DNA of 22,179 bases from SKLM01 sp964450435 (GTDB lineage Bacteria; Chloroflexota; Anaerolineae; B4-G1). Positions 7,771-15,050 of this stretch are shown here, piece by piece. The stretch covers positions 1-22,179 of the forward strand of contig CAYVCX010000051.1 of the NCBI GenBank assembly GCA_964450435.1, read 5' to 3'. Position numbers and translations under genes: made by a program. Within the stretch, counting starts at the first letter, position 1, and every line of letters begins with the position of its first letter. Below the pieces are notes generated by a model. That model was not told the DNA's origin and ran no database searches. It saw nothing but the letters and a program-made list of their open reading frames with translations.

Positions 7771-8535
7771 CTAGCGGTAGAGACCCTGCACATCCAGCTC
7801 CTCGCGCAAGAGGCACAGCTCCTCTGCCGAAGGAGGCTCGGTCTGATGGAGATCCGGCACCACTGAGAGATCCCAGCTCACCTCTTCCTGGACGTCGGAC
7901 AGCTCTACCCCCGGATGAAGGCTCTCGAGCCTCATCTCGCGGCTGGTCTCGTCGAAGCCGAAGACGCACTTGTCGGTGACGACCAGCTGGGGCCCGGAGC
8001 CGGGTAGCTCCAGGGCCTCCCGCTCCCGCCCCCCGCCGAGGTGACCAGGGCTGGTGAGGAAGTCGAGCTTCTCGACGAAGGCACGCTGCTTCAGCCGCAT
8101 GACGACGAAGACCCGCTGGGCGTTGATGGCGATCTCGCACGCGCCGCCGCTGCCCGGCAAGCGGACGTTGGGTTGCTCCCAGTCGCCGATGACGGTGGTG
8201 TTCAGATTGCCGAAGCGATCGATCTGCGCACCACCCAGGAAGGCCACCTCTATCCGGCCACCCTGCAGGTAGAGGCCGAAGAGATCGACCATGGAGCAGA
8301 TGGAGGTCGCCCCAGTGATGAGGGTGGGGTCGCCGATAGAGAGGGGGAGGCGAGCCGGTCGGGCGCCGTAGACGCCGCTCTCGTAAATCAATTCCAGGTC
8401 CGGCGCCACGGTTCGGCGTGCCAGGTTGCAGGCGCTGTTGGGCAGGCCCACGCCGACGAAGACGGTGCGAATACCCGCCAGGGCGCGCGCCGCAGTCACG
8501 ATCATCATCTCAGAAGGGGAGTAAGTTGGTATCAT
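7771..8535 (-). CDS. CoA-transferase subunit B (glutaconate CoA-transferase type)
   Basis: This 254-residue protein matches the beta subunit of class I CoA-transferases of the glutaconate type. The catalytic glutamate is E52 in the YESGVYG motif, comparable to E54 of the Acidaminococcus enzyme; it forms the glutamyl-CoA thioester intermediate. A central GGAQIDRFGNLN motif is also typical. The ATG at 8535 begins one base after the stop of subunit A, with GGAG upstream inside that gene, so translation is coupled. The longer frame to 8664 is only overlap with subunit A. With subunit A it would move CoA from a donor such as acetyl-CoA to a carboxylic acid. The acid could be the product of the aldehyde oxidoreductase encoded upstream. 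Presence of the glutamate argues against the IpdAB ring hydrolases. Confidence 0.88.
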   Translation of the reverse strand: MIPTYSPSEMMIVTAARALAGIRTVFVGVGLPNSACNLARRTVAPDLELIYESGVYGARPARLPLSIGDPTLITGATSICSMVDLFGLYLQGGRIEVAFLGGAQIDRFGNLNTTVIGDWEQPNVRLPGSGGACEIAINAQRVFVVMRLKQRAFVEKLDFLTSPGHLGGGREREALELPGSGPQLVVTDKCVFGFDETSREMRLESLHPGVELSDVQEEVSWDLSVVPDLHQTEPPSAEELCLLREELDVQGLYR

Positions 8536-8536
8536 G

Positions 8537-9454
8537 TCAGTCGTACGCTCCGTAGTTGGTCGGTGCGCTCCAGGCCTCACCGGGCTGCAGGCGATCCCAC
8601 GACTCGGCGTCCATCTTCTCCAGGTACGCTGCCCGGTCCTCAACGCCGTAGACCCACTCGTCAAGCCACTGCTCGGTCGACGTGCGGTCCTTGCTGATGT
8701 CGTACCAGTCGAGATAGAATGCGTTGTCTCGATCGTAGTAGCCCTGGACGTATGAAGGATGAGCTCCGCGGGGCTCGTGCACCACGGCGTCGACCAGCAC
8801 GTCCGGGATCACGGTGCGGTTTGGGTCGGAGCGGATGACATCGGTGGTGACAACCTCCTCGACGACCACAAGGACGCGCTTTGCCGCGAAGGCAGCCTCC
8901 TTCTGCACGCCGAGAAGGCCCCACAGGTGGGTGTTCCCCCGGGGATCGGCCCGCGGCGCGTGGAGGATGGCTACGTCGGGATTGAGGGGTGGCACGACAG
9001 CGATCGTCTCGGCATCGTACGGGCTCTCGACGTACCGAATGAGAGGGTTGACGTGGGGTAGATCGCTGCCCCGGTAGGAGCGGAGGGGGAAGAAGGGCAA
9101 CCGATGTGCCCCCGCCGTGTAGCGTCCAACCATACCGAAGTGGGAGTACTCCTCGAGTTCGAGGGGCTGGGGGATGCCGTCCTCAACCGCGCGTCGGACA
9201 CAGTAGAGCGAGCCGACGCCAGGGTTGCCCAGATAGGAGAAGACCATCTTGCGGGCGCATCCGGCGGCGATCATCTGGTCGTAGATCAAGTCGGGCGTCA
9301 TGCGGCAGAGGGTGAGGTCGCGCCGTCCCTGGCGGATGATCTCGTGGGCGGCGGCGAAACAGATGCAGGCGGTGAAGCCCTCGATAGCCACCATGTCGCC
9401 ATCGTGGACGTGGGTCGCGACAGCATCTTGCATACTCGTCAGCTTATCTGGCAT
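8537..9454 (-). CDS. CoA-transferase subunit A (glutaconate CoA-transferase type)
   Basis: This 305-residue protein resembles the alpha subunit of glutaconate-type CoA-transferases in length and in its N-terminal DGDMVAIEGF segment and its central GNTHLWG motif. Its ATG lies inside the end of the upstream aminotransferase gene (11-base overlap). It is preceded by GAGGAGGAAG, a strong Shine-Dalgarno sequence at short spacing. The B subunit follows after one base. The arrangement aminotransferase-CoA-transferase A-B-thiolase suggests that a keto or other carboxylic acid derived from an amino acid is activated and then cleaved. The substrate is not determined; glutaconate, a 3-oxoacid or a related short acid are all possible. 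Confidence 0.87.
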   Translation of the reverse strand: MPDKLTSMQDAVATHVHDGDMVAIEGFTACICFAAAHEIIRQGRRDLTLCRMTPDLIYDQMIAAGCARKMVFSYLGNPGVGSLYCVRRAVEDGIPQPLELEEYSHFGMVGRYTAGAHRLPFFPLRSYRGSDLPHVNPLIRYVESPYDAETIAVVPPLNPDVAILHAPRADPRGNTHLWGLLGVQKEAAFAAKRVLVVVEEVVTTDVIRSDPNRTVIPDVLVDAVVHEPRGAHPSYVQGYYDRDNAFYLDWYDISKDRTSTEQWLDEWVYGVEDRAAYLEKMDAESWDRLQPGEAWSAPTNYGAYD

Positions 9455-10799
9455 CTTCCTCCTCGCTGGTTATCGTGTGGTTGATGGCGGCCTCCAGGAT
9501 GCGCAGGGCTGCGTCGGCCTCTTCCTGGCCGACGACGAGAGGGGGCGAGAGGCGGATGGCCTTGTCGCCGCAGCTCAAGGTGATCAGGCCCCTCTGGAAG
9601 CAGGCGTCGGCCACGGCCTGGGCCTGCCGGGCGGTCTGGAACTCCAGCCCGATCATCAGTCCGAGACCGCGGACGTCGAAGATGGCCGGGTATTGATTCT
9701 GAAGCTCCTTCAGCCGCTCCAGCAAGTAGCCACCCACGCGGGAGGCGTTCTCCATCAATCCCTCTTCGAGCAAGGCGATGGTCTCCAAAGCTGCCACGCA
9801 GGCCACGGGATTCCCGCCAAAGGTCGTCCCGTGGGCGCCCTTGTCCCAGATCATCAGATCGGCCCGGGCGATGAAGGCCCCGAGGGGCATCCCTGAGGCG
9901 ATTCCTTTTGCGACGGTGATGATGTCGGGCACCACGTCCGAATGGTTTAAGGCAAACATCTTGCCGGTGCGCCCCATACCGCTCTGTATCTCGTCGGCGA
10001 TGAGCAGGATGCCGTGCCGATCGCAGAGGGCACGGAGGGCGGCGAGCCAGCCGGGCGGGGGCACGACGTAGCCACCCTCTCCCTGCAGCGGTTCGACGAC
10101 GATGGCAGCTACATCCTCGGGGGGCGCAATGCGCTTGAAGATCTCGCGCTCAATGTAATCGACACAGGCCAGATTGCAGGCGGGGTACTCGAGGTTGTAG
10201 TGACAGTGGAGGCAGTTGCCGTAGGCCACGTGGGTGACGTCGGCGAGCAACGGACCAAACCCGCGGTGGTACTGGGGTTTGCTGGCCGTCAGGGAAATCG
10301 AGCCCATTGAGCGGCCGTGAAAGGCCCCCAGGAAGGCGATGAGACGGTGGCGGCCGGTGGCGTAGCGGGCCAGTTTCAGGGCCCCTTCGACAGCCTCTGT
10401 CCCGGAGTTGGTGAGGAACACCTGCCAATCGTCGGAGCCGGGGGCGATCTCGGCGAGCTTGGCTGCGGTTTCGACGTACTGGGGGTAGTAAAAGTCCGCC
10501 GATATGTGGATCAGACGGGCAGCCTGCTCCTGAATCGCCCGCACCACGCGGGGGTGGCAGTGACCGGTGGAGCAGACGGCGATTCCGGCGGCGAAATCAA
10601 GGAAGCGATTGCCGTCCACGTCCGTTATTGTGCACCCCTGGGCGCTGTCAACGACCAATGAATAGGCGCGCGGCAGGGAAGGGGAGACGACGTGTCTGTC
10701 CTCCTCGATCAACGCGCGCGCTTTCGGGCCGGGGAGCTCGGTGATGACGTGGGGGAGCCTGGTCTGCAAGCGCTCGGAAATCTGGGTCTTCGGTGTCAT
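9444..10799 (-). CDS. Class III PLP-dependent aminotransferase (first copy)
   Basis: This 451-residue protein belongs to the acetylornithine/4-aminobutyrate aminotransferase family. The PLP lysine is K298 in ITVAKGIASGMPLG, and the aspartate is D269 in ADEIQSGMGRTGK. NSGTEAVEGALKLAR near 131-145 is the phosphate-binding region. It shares with the aminotransferase at 4633-6036 the cysteine spacing C196-x2-C199-x8-C208-x3-C212. The start follows CCAGGAG with good spacing. The gene overlaps the CoA-transferase A start by 11 bases, so the two are co-translated. It probably converts an omega-amino acid to a semialdehyde, which the aldehyde ferredoxin oxidoreductase encoded just upstream could oxidise. 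Related archaeal proteins of this fold include amino acid racemases, so that activity is possible too. Confidence 0.9.
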   Translation of the reverse strand: MTPKTQISERLQTRLPHVITELPGPKARALIEEDRHVVSPSLPRAYSLVVDSAQGCTITDVDGNRFLDFAAGIAVCSTGHCHPRVVRAIQEQAARLIHISADFYYPQYVETAAKLAEIAPGSDDWQVFLTNSGTEAVEGALKLARYATGRHRLIAFLGAFHGRSMGSISLTASKPQYHRGFGPLLADVTHVAYGNCLHCHYNLEYPACNLACVDYIEREIFKRIAPPEDVAAIVVEPLQGEGGYVVPPPGWLAALRALCDRHGILLIADEIQSGMGRTGKMFALNHSDVVPDIITVAKGIASGMPLGAFIARADLMIWDKGAHGTTFGGNPVACVAALETIALLEEGLMENASRVGGYLLERLKELQNQYPAIFDVRGLGLMIGLEFQTARQAQAVADACFQRGLITLSCGDKAIRLSPPLVVGQEEADAALRILEAAINHTITSEEEDAR

Positions 10800-11108
10800 G
10801 TTTTCTCCTGGATGCTATCCTATGGATCGGGTCACGGTGGCGGGTCCCGTCGATTGGCCGAGCGAGCTCGCGGAGACGCAACGCTTGAGCGCCGGAACCG
10901 TCTCGGACGAGGAGGGCACGAAGACTGCCTCACCCCCGCCGCGGGCTTCCTTGCCCTTGGTTTTTGGAGGGGCTGGGGAACCTCGGCGGCGCACGGATTC
11001 TGACCCGCCACGCTGGAGCTGACGCTGTTGGTCCTCACGAGATGGGCCTTGATCTCCTCGACTTCATCGTGCCACCTCCGCGCTCAGAATGGCCGTAGGG
11101 CGGTCGGA
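10800..11108. other. 309-base intergenic region between the aldehyde oxidoreductase and the aminotransferase
   Basis: I see no gene here. A 68-codon GTG frame on the minus strand (10832-11038) is Pro/Arg/Ser-rich and without family features. The only clear element is the CCAGGAG ribosome binding site just before 10799. No convincing terminator or promoter was found. Confidence 0.55.
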
Positions 11109-12968
11109 CTAGCCATGGGCGCGGCGCTCCAGCCCCAGCTCGGCCAGCTTCTCATCGGTGGGGATCCCGTCCTGGTCCCATCCCCGCAGGTCATAGAACT
11201 CGGGCAGCATCTGATCCAGTTCGACGACGTGCCCCGCAGCGGGGCCATCGGGCATAGGCTCGTCGAGCATGCGCTTCGGCAGGGTATCGTCGGCGCGGGA
11301 GAATCCGGCATCGGTCAGGAAGAGGCGCTCCAGGGTGTAGACGCGGTCCGCGGCCTCCAGCAAGGTTTCCACGGTGTAGCCCGCCCCGGTGGCGAGGTTG
11401 AGCATATTGGTCAGGCGGGTGGGCATCACGTCGTAGGTGGCGTCGCAGAGATAGCGTATGGACAGGAAGACGCACAGCCCAGCGGCGTCAATGAGGGTGA
11501 AGAGGTCCTCGAAGTGTTTGATGTACCAGGGCTTGCGTTCGATGGTCAGGGGATCGATCTTCCTGGGGACGCCGAAGACCTCCATATAGGCGAGATCGCC
11601 CGCCATGTGCGAAGCGCCGATGTTGGAGGTGGCGTAGAGCAGGCCCATGCCCTTGGACCCCCGAGGGTCGTAGCCGGGGAACTCCTGCTTCTTGGCTGTA
11701 ATGGAGAGCTCGGGATGGCCGTACGCCTCGGCCATACGGTAGCTGCCCTCGGCCAGCAGATCGCCGAACCCCTGGCGATAGGCGGTCTTCTCGAGGAGGT
11801 CGATGACGGCATCGCCGTCGCCGAAGCGGAGGGGCATGCCCACATCCTCCTCGGGCAGTATCCCTCGCTCGGCCATCTCCATGGCGCAGGCGATGGTGAC
11901 CCCGGCGGAGATTGTGTCCAGGCCCAGTTCGTTGCAGACGTAGTTGGCCTTGGTGACGGCCGCCATGTCTTCGAGGCCGCAGGCGCTACCGAGAGAGGCG
12001 ATGGTCTCGTACTCTGGCCCCTCGCCTTCGCCCTCATAGGTGGAGTCCTTGAGCTCGGTCTTGCGACCGCAGGCGATGGGGCAGCCGAAGCAAGGCTTCG
12101 GCCGGATGAGGTACTTCTCCGTGAGGACCTCCCCGGTTATGCCTTCCACACCCTCGAAGACGCCGGTCTGAAAGTTGCGGGTGGGGAGGATGCCGATCTC
12201 GTTGGTGACGATGGGCACATACGCAGTGCCGTACTCTCGCAGCGTGGATCCCTTTTTCACGTCGGCGGCGACCTCGCGCCGCACCTCACGGCAGAGCTCC
12301 TTCATCTGGTCAGGTTCGGCGAGGGGCACTTCCTGCGCGCCGCGGACGACCACGGCCTTGAGGTTCTTGCTGCCCATGACGGCCCCGACGCCGGAGCGGG
12401 CCGCCGCGCGGTGTTTGTCGTTCATGACGCTGGCTATCTTGACCAGCCTCTCACCAGCCGGCCCGATACAGGTCACCCGCGCCCGGGGATTGGTCTCGTC
12501 GAGGAGAGCATCCGTGGTCTCGTGAACCGTCCTGCCCCACAGATGCTGGGCCGAGTGGATCTCGAGGCGGGGCTCCTCCCCGGAGCGAGAGGCGTCGATC
12601 CAGACATAGACCGGCCGCCGGGCCGCTCCCTCGAATACGAACATGTCGAAGCCCGAGCGTTTCATCTCGGTGGGATACATGCCACCCGAATTGGAGCAGG
12701 AGATGGCGCCGGTTAGCGGCGCCTTGGTGGTGATCATGTAACGGTTGCCGGTTGGCGCGGGGGTGCCCGTGAGCGGACCGACGGTGAAGAAAAGTTTGTT
12801 CTCGGAGGACAGGGGGTCTACGGTGGGGTCCACCTCGTCATAGAGGTACTTGATGGCCCATCCTCGACCGCCGATGAAGTCCTTGGCCACCTGAGGATCG
12901 ACGTCCTCGATGGAGATAGTCTCGCGGGTGAGGTCGATCCTCAGCGCTTTGCCGTGCCATCCAAACAT
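11109..12968 (-). CDS. aor: Aldehyde ferredoxin oxidoreductase (tungsten enzyme)
   Basis: This 619-residue protein is a full-length member of the tungstopterin aldehyde ferredoxin oxidoreductase family, which oxidises aldehydes to carboxylic acids and reduces ferredoxin in the cytoplasm. The [4Fe-4S] ligands are C293, C296, C300 and C499, each about five residues beyond those of the Pyrococcus furiosus enzyme (288/291/295/494). An active-site glutamate region GPEYETIASLG lies at 318-328, and a histidine at H454 (GASHMAGD). The start ATG follows GGAGG at 11 bases. A sulfur carrier of the MoaD type, needed for pterin cofactor synthesis, is encoded just upstream. The likely role is to oxidise a semialdehyde from the aminotransferases and to feed low-potential electrons to the HdrA-like pair. 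The exact aldehyde is unknown. Confidence 0.93.
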   Translation of the reverse strand: MFGWHGKALRIDLTRETISIEDVDPQVAKDFIGGRGWAIKYLYDEVDPTVDPLSSENKLFFTVGPLTGTPAPTGNRYMITTKAPLTGAISCSNSGGMYPTEMKRSGFDMFVFEGAARRPVYVWIDASRSGEEPRLEIHSAQHLWGRTVHETTDALLDETNPRARVTCIGPAGERLVKIASVMNDKHRAAARSGVGAVMGSKNLKAVVVRGAQEVPLAEPDQMKELCREVRREVAADVKKGSTLREYGTAYVPIVTNEIGILPTRNFQTGVFEGVEGITGEVLTEKYLIRPKPCFGCPIACGRKTELKDSTYEGEGEGPEYETIASLGSACGLEDMAAVTKANYVCNELGLDTISAGVTIACAMEMAERGILPEEDVGMPLRFGDGDAVIDLLEKTAYRQGFGDLLAEGSYRMAEAYGHPELSITAKKQEFPGYDPRGSKGMGLLYATSNIGASHMAGDLAYMEVFGVPRKIDPLTIERKPWYIKHFEDLFTLIDAAGLCVFLSIRYLCDATYDVMPTRLTNMLNLATGAGYTVETLLEAADRVYTLERLFLTDAGFSRADDTLPKRMLDEPMPDGPAAGHVVELDQMLPEFYDLRGWDQDGIPTDEKLAELGLERRAHG

Positions 12969-13034
12969 GTTGATGTATCCTCCGTAGTGTGTTAGATGCG
13001 AGCTGCTGTGCGCAATACGCGACGCATAAGAGAA

Positions 13035-13298
13035 TCAGCCGCCGGCCATGGCCGGGAAGACGGCCACGACGTCACCTTCTTGCAACGCCTGATCGGGCGG
13101 GGCATCGCGCCCGTTGATCAGGACAACGCTGGCGTTCTGTCCAGCCGGGACGTCGAACCGGTCCAACAGATCGGTCACCGGCGTTCCGGGCCGAACGTCG
13201 ACGATGCCGGAGCTGTCCGTGCTGCCGGGCGGCAGGTAGCGACGGTACGCGGCGAGGAGCTTGAGCTCGACGCGCACGAATTCGGCGTTCGGTTGCAT
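13035..13298 (-). CDS. MoaD/ThiS-family sulfur carrier protein
   Basis: This 87-residue protein has the ubiquitin-like pattern of MoaD/ThiS and ends in the diagnostic Gly-Gly after VVAVFPAMA. The C-terminal glycine is thiocarboxylated and donates sulfur to the pterin dithiolene of molybdenum or tungsten cofactor. Its place immediately before the aldehyde ferredoxin oxidoreductase gene is the usual context for a dedicated tungstopterin MoaD. The ATG is three bases past the stop of the upstream amidohydrolase-like frame, with GAGG sequences overlapping that stop, so it is probably translated by coupling. Confidence 0.85.
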   Translation of the reverse strand: MQPNAEFVRVELKLLAAYRRYLPPGSTDSSGIVDVRPGTPVTDLLDRFDVPAGQNASVVLINGRDAPPDQALQEGDVVAVFPAMAGG

Positions 13299-13301
13299 AC
13301 C

Positions 13302-13973
13302 TCAGCCCTCGTGGACGATGCGTCCATCGAAGATGGTCATCGCCACCTGCGCCCGGGCGATTTCCGTGGGGTCGGTCTCCGCGAGGGCCAGGATGTCCCG
13401 GTCCAGTACCATCAGGTCGGCCAGTTTGCCCGGGGTGATGCTGCCCAGGTGGGCCTGGCGACCACTGGCCAAGGCCGCGCCCATGGTGAACCCCCACACG
13501 GCTTCGGCCGCGGTCAGCCGTTGTTCTGGGTACCAGCCGCCCGGCGGTGTGCCGTCCCTCATCTGCCGGGTCACGGCCGCGTGGATGCCCAGCATCGGAT
13601 TCGGGTCTGCCACGGGGCAGCGGGACTCGTTCCACCCCTGCCCCAGGACCCACTGACCGGGAGGGATCTCCCGCGCTCGTTGGGCGAGTCGGCGCTTCAA
13701 GTAAGGCAGAGAACGCACCCCGGTCAGGGGTACACGGCGCAGGCCGAGGGCCCAGTCGTAGTAGTGGAGATGGGCATCGGTCGTGCCGGGCAGCGCCAGC
13801 TGACCCTCCAAGTCGACGACCCGCGCGCCAGGGCCCGCCAGAGCCCGGATCTCGTCGTCGTCGCCTACGGGTTGCACGCGGCCGCCTCGGATCGCCAGAG
13901 CCGTAGCCCGGGGGTAGCTGTCGTCCTGGGTGTGGAGCCTGCCGTTGATGAGGAATAGGTCATTCCGTGTCAT
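13302..13973 (-). pseudogene. Amidohydrolase (YtcJ/amidohydrolase_3 type) with in-frame internal deletion
   Basis: The 223-residue frame joins the two ends of an amidohydrolase_3 (YtcJ-like) protein. Residues 1-118 carry the N-terminal beta-sandwich and the metal motif DAHLH (H68, H70), up to GQGWNES. From about residue 119 the sequence jumps to the far C-terminal motif CPVADPNPMLGIHAAVTRQ and continues to the normal end (PGKLADLMVLDRDI). Family members are about 530-560 residues long, so roughly 300 residues, including the remaining metal and catalytic positions, are missing at the junction near 13617-13622. The frame is not shifted and has no stop. It is unlikely to be a working hydrolase. 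It may survive because its translation leads into the MoaD gene three bases later. The ATG at 13973 has only a weak ribosome site; the longer frame to 14096 overlaps the racemase gene. Confidence 0.75.
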
Positions 13974-13983
13974 ATGGCTCGAT

Positions 13984-15033
13984 TCAGAGGAGGAAGCCCT
14001 GCGGGAACGGATCGCGGGGGTCGAGAACGAATCGATGCAGACCCGTGATATGGGCGCTGCCTCGAACCTGCGGTACGACGGCTGGATAGTTCCCAACCCT
14101 GGTCTCGGCCACGATCTGTCCCTCGAAGGTGGTCCCGAGTATGCCCTCGTTGACGTATGTCTCCCCCACCTGAAGCTGGCCCTGATGGTGGAGCAAGGCC
14201 ATCTTGACGGAGGTACCGGTGCCGCACGCGGAACGGTCCACGTGCGCCTGGCCGTAGATCATCGCGTTCTTGCCGCGCCCCTGAACATCGAAGCTGGCAT
14301 CGTAGATTTCGGCTGAGTCCACGGTGTCCATGTAGGGGCGCGTGGGGTGCTGCACTTCCAGCTGCTGATTTGCAGCTTCGATGGCGGCCATTCCGCAGCG
14401 CGCCAGCTCTGCTGCGTTACCCGGTGCGATGGGTAAACCGACCTGCTCGCTCGAGATCAGGAGTCCGAATCCTCCGGCGAAGGCCACATCCACCGCTATG
14501 CGTCCCCATCCGGGGACATCAAGCGCTCGATTCCGGGAGAAAACGAAGGCTGCCTCCAGCTCGATGGACACCGAATCGACGCGGAGGCGTCCGGGTGAAT
14601 GGACAGGGTTGCTCAGGCGAGCGAGAGTACGCACAGGTCCGGCCGGCGCATCGACGGTGATGACCTCCTCCTGCTGGCGAGCCTTGAGCCAGCCCATCTC
14701 GAGGACGGCCGTCACTGCCCCGATGGTCCCGTGACCGCACATGTAGGGGTAGTGTCGCGGGTCCATGAAGACGAGGCCGAAGTCTCCGTGCTCACTGACG
14801 GGGTCGGTGAGGAGGGCCCCGAACATATCGCGGTGACCGCGGGGCTCCTGTGTGAGTAGCAGACGGAGGTGATCGAGGTGCTCGCCGACGTACAGCCGCT
14901 TGCGATTCATCGTCTCGCCGGGGACGGGGGGGAACCCGTCGACAACGAGACGGATCGGCTCGCCGCCGGCGTGGAGGTCGAGCGCAACGATCTGATCGTC
15001 AAGGGCAAGGAACGGTCTGGTTTTCAGGTCCAT
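13984..15033 (-). CDS. Proline racemase / hydroxyproline 2-epimerase family protein (copy 1)
   Basis: This 349-residue cofactor-independent racemase has both catalytic cysteines of the family: C99 in MCGHGTIG and C270 in SACGTGTS. Enzymes with both cysteines interconvert the alpha-carbon configuration of proline or hydroxyproline. Trans-3-hydroxyproline dehydratases replace the second cysteine, so that function is unlikely. The N-terminus contains LDLHAGGEPIRL, also found in the paralogue upstream. The stop lies ten bases before the amidohydrolase-like frame, and the start lies 17 bases after the paralogue. No clear Shine-Dalgarno sequence precedes the ATG, so it may rely on coupling with the upstream gene. 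The substrate may be another cyclic or polar amino acid imported by the adjacent transporter. Confidence 0.9.
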   Translation of the reverse strand: MDLKTRPFLALDDQIVALDLHAGGEPIRLVVDGFPPVPGETMNRKRLYVGEHLDHLRLLLTQEPRGHRDMFGALLTDPVSEHGDFGLVFMDPRHYPYMCGHGTIGAVTAVLEMGWLKARQQEEVITVDAPAGPVRTLARLSNPVHSPGRLRVDSVSIELEAAFVFSRNRALDVPGWGRIAVDVAFAGGFGLLISSEQVGLPIAPGNAAELARCGMAAIEAANQQLEVQHPTRPYMDTVDSAEIYDASFDVQGRGKNAMIYGQAHVDRSACGTGTSVKMALLHHQGQLQVGETYVNEGILGTTFEGQIVAETRVGNYPAVVPQVRGSAHITGLHRFVLDPRDPFPQGFLL

Positions 15034-15050
15034 GACAGGCTGTGGCGCGT

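Noticed and set aside
7602..7793. A 63-codon minus-strand frame between CoA-transferase B and thiolase
   Set aside because: It overlaps the CoA-transferase end, has no ribosome site or family features, and its composition looks non-coding.
7771..9454. Interpretation of the CoA-transferase as IpdAB-type steroid ring hydrolase
   Set aside because: The B subunit keeps the ESG catalytic glutamate of true CoA-transferases, and no steroid-degradation genes are nearby.
10832..11038. A 68-codon minus-strand frame in the intergenic region
   Set aside because: It has a GTG start, low-complexity Pro/Arg/Ser content and no recognisable domain.
11028..12716. A plus-strand open frame of 562 codons
   Set aside because: It is the antisense shadow of the aldehyde ferredoxin oxidoreductase gene, which is full length with all cluster ligands.
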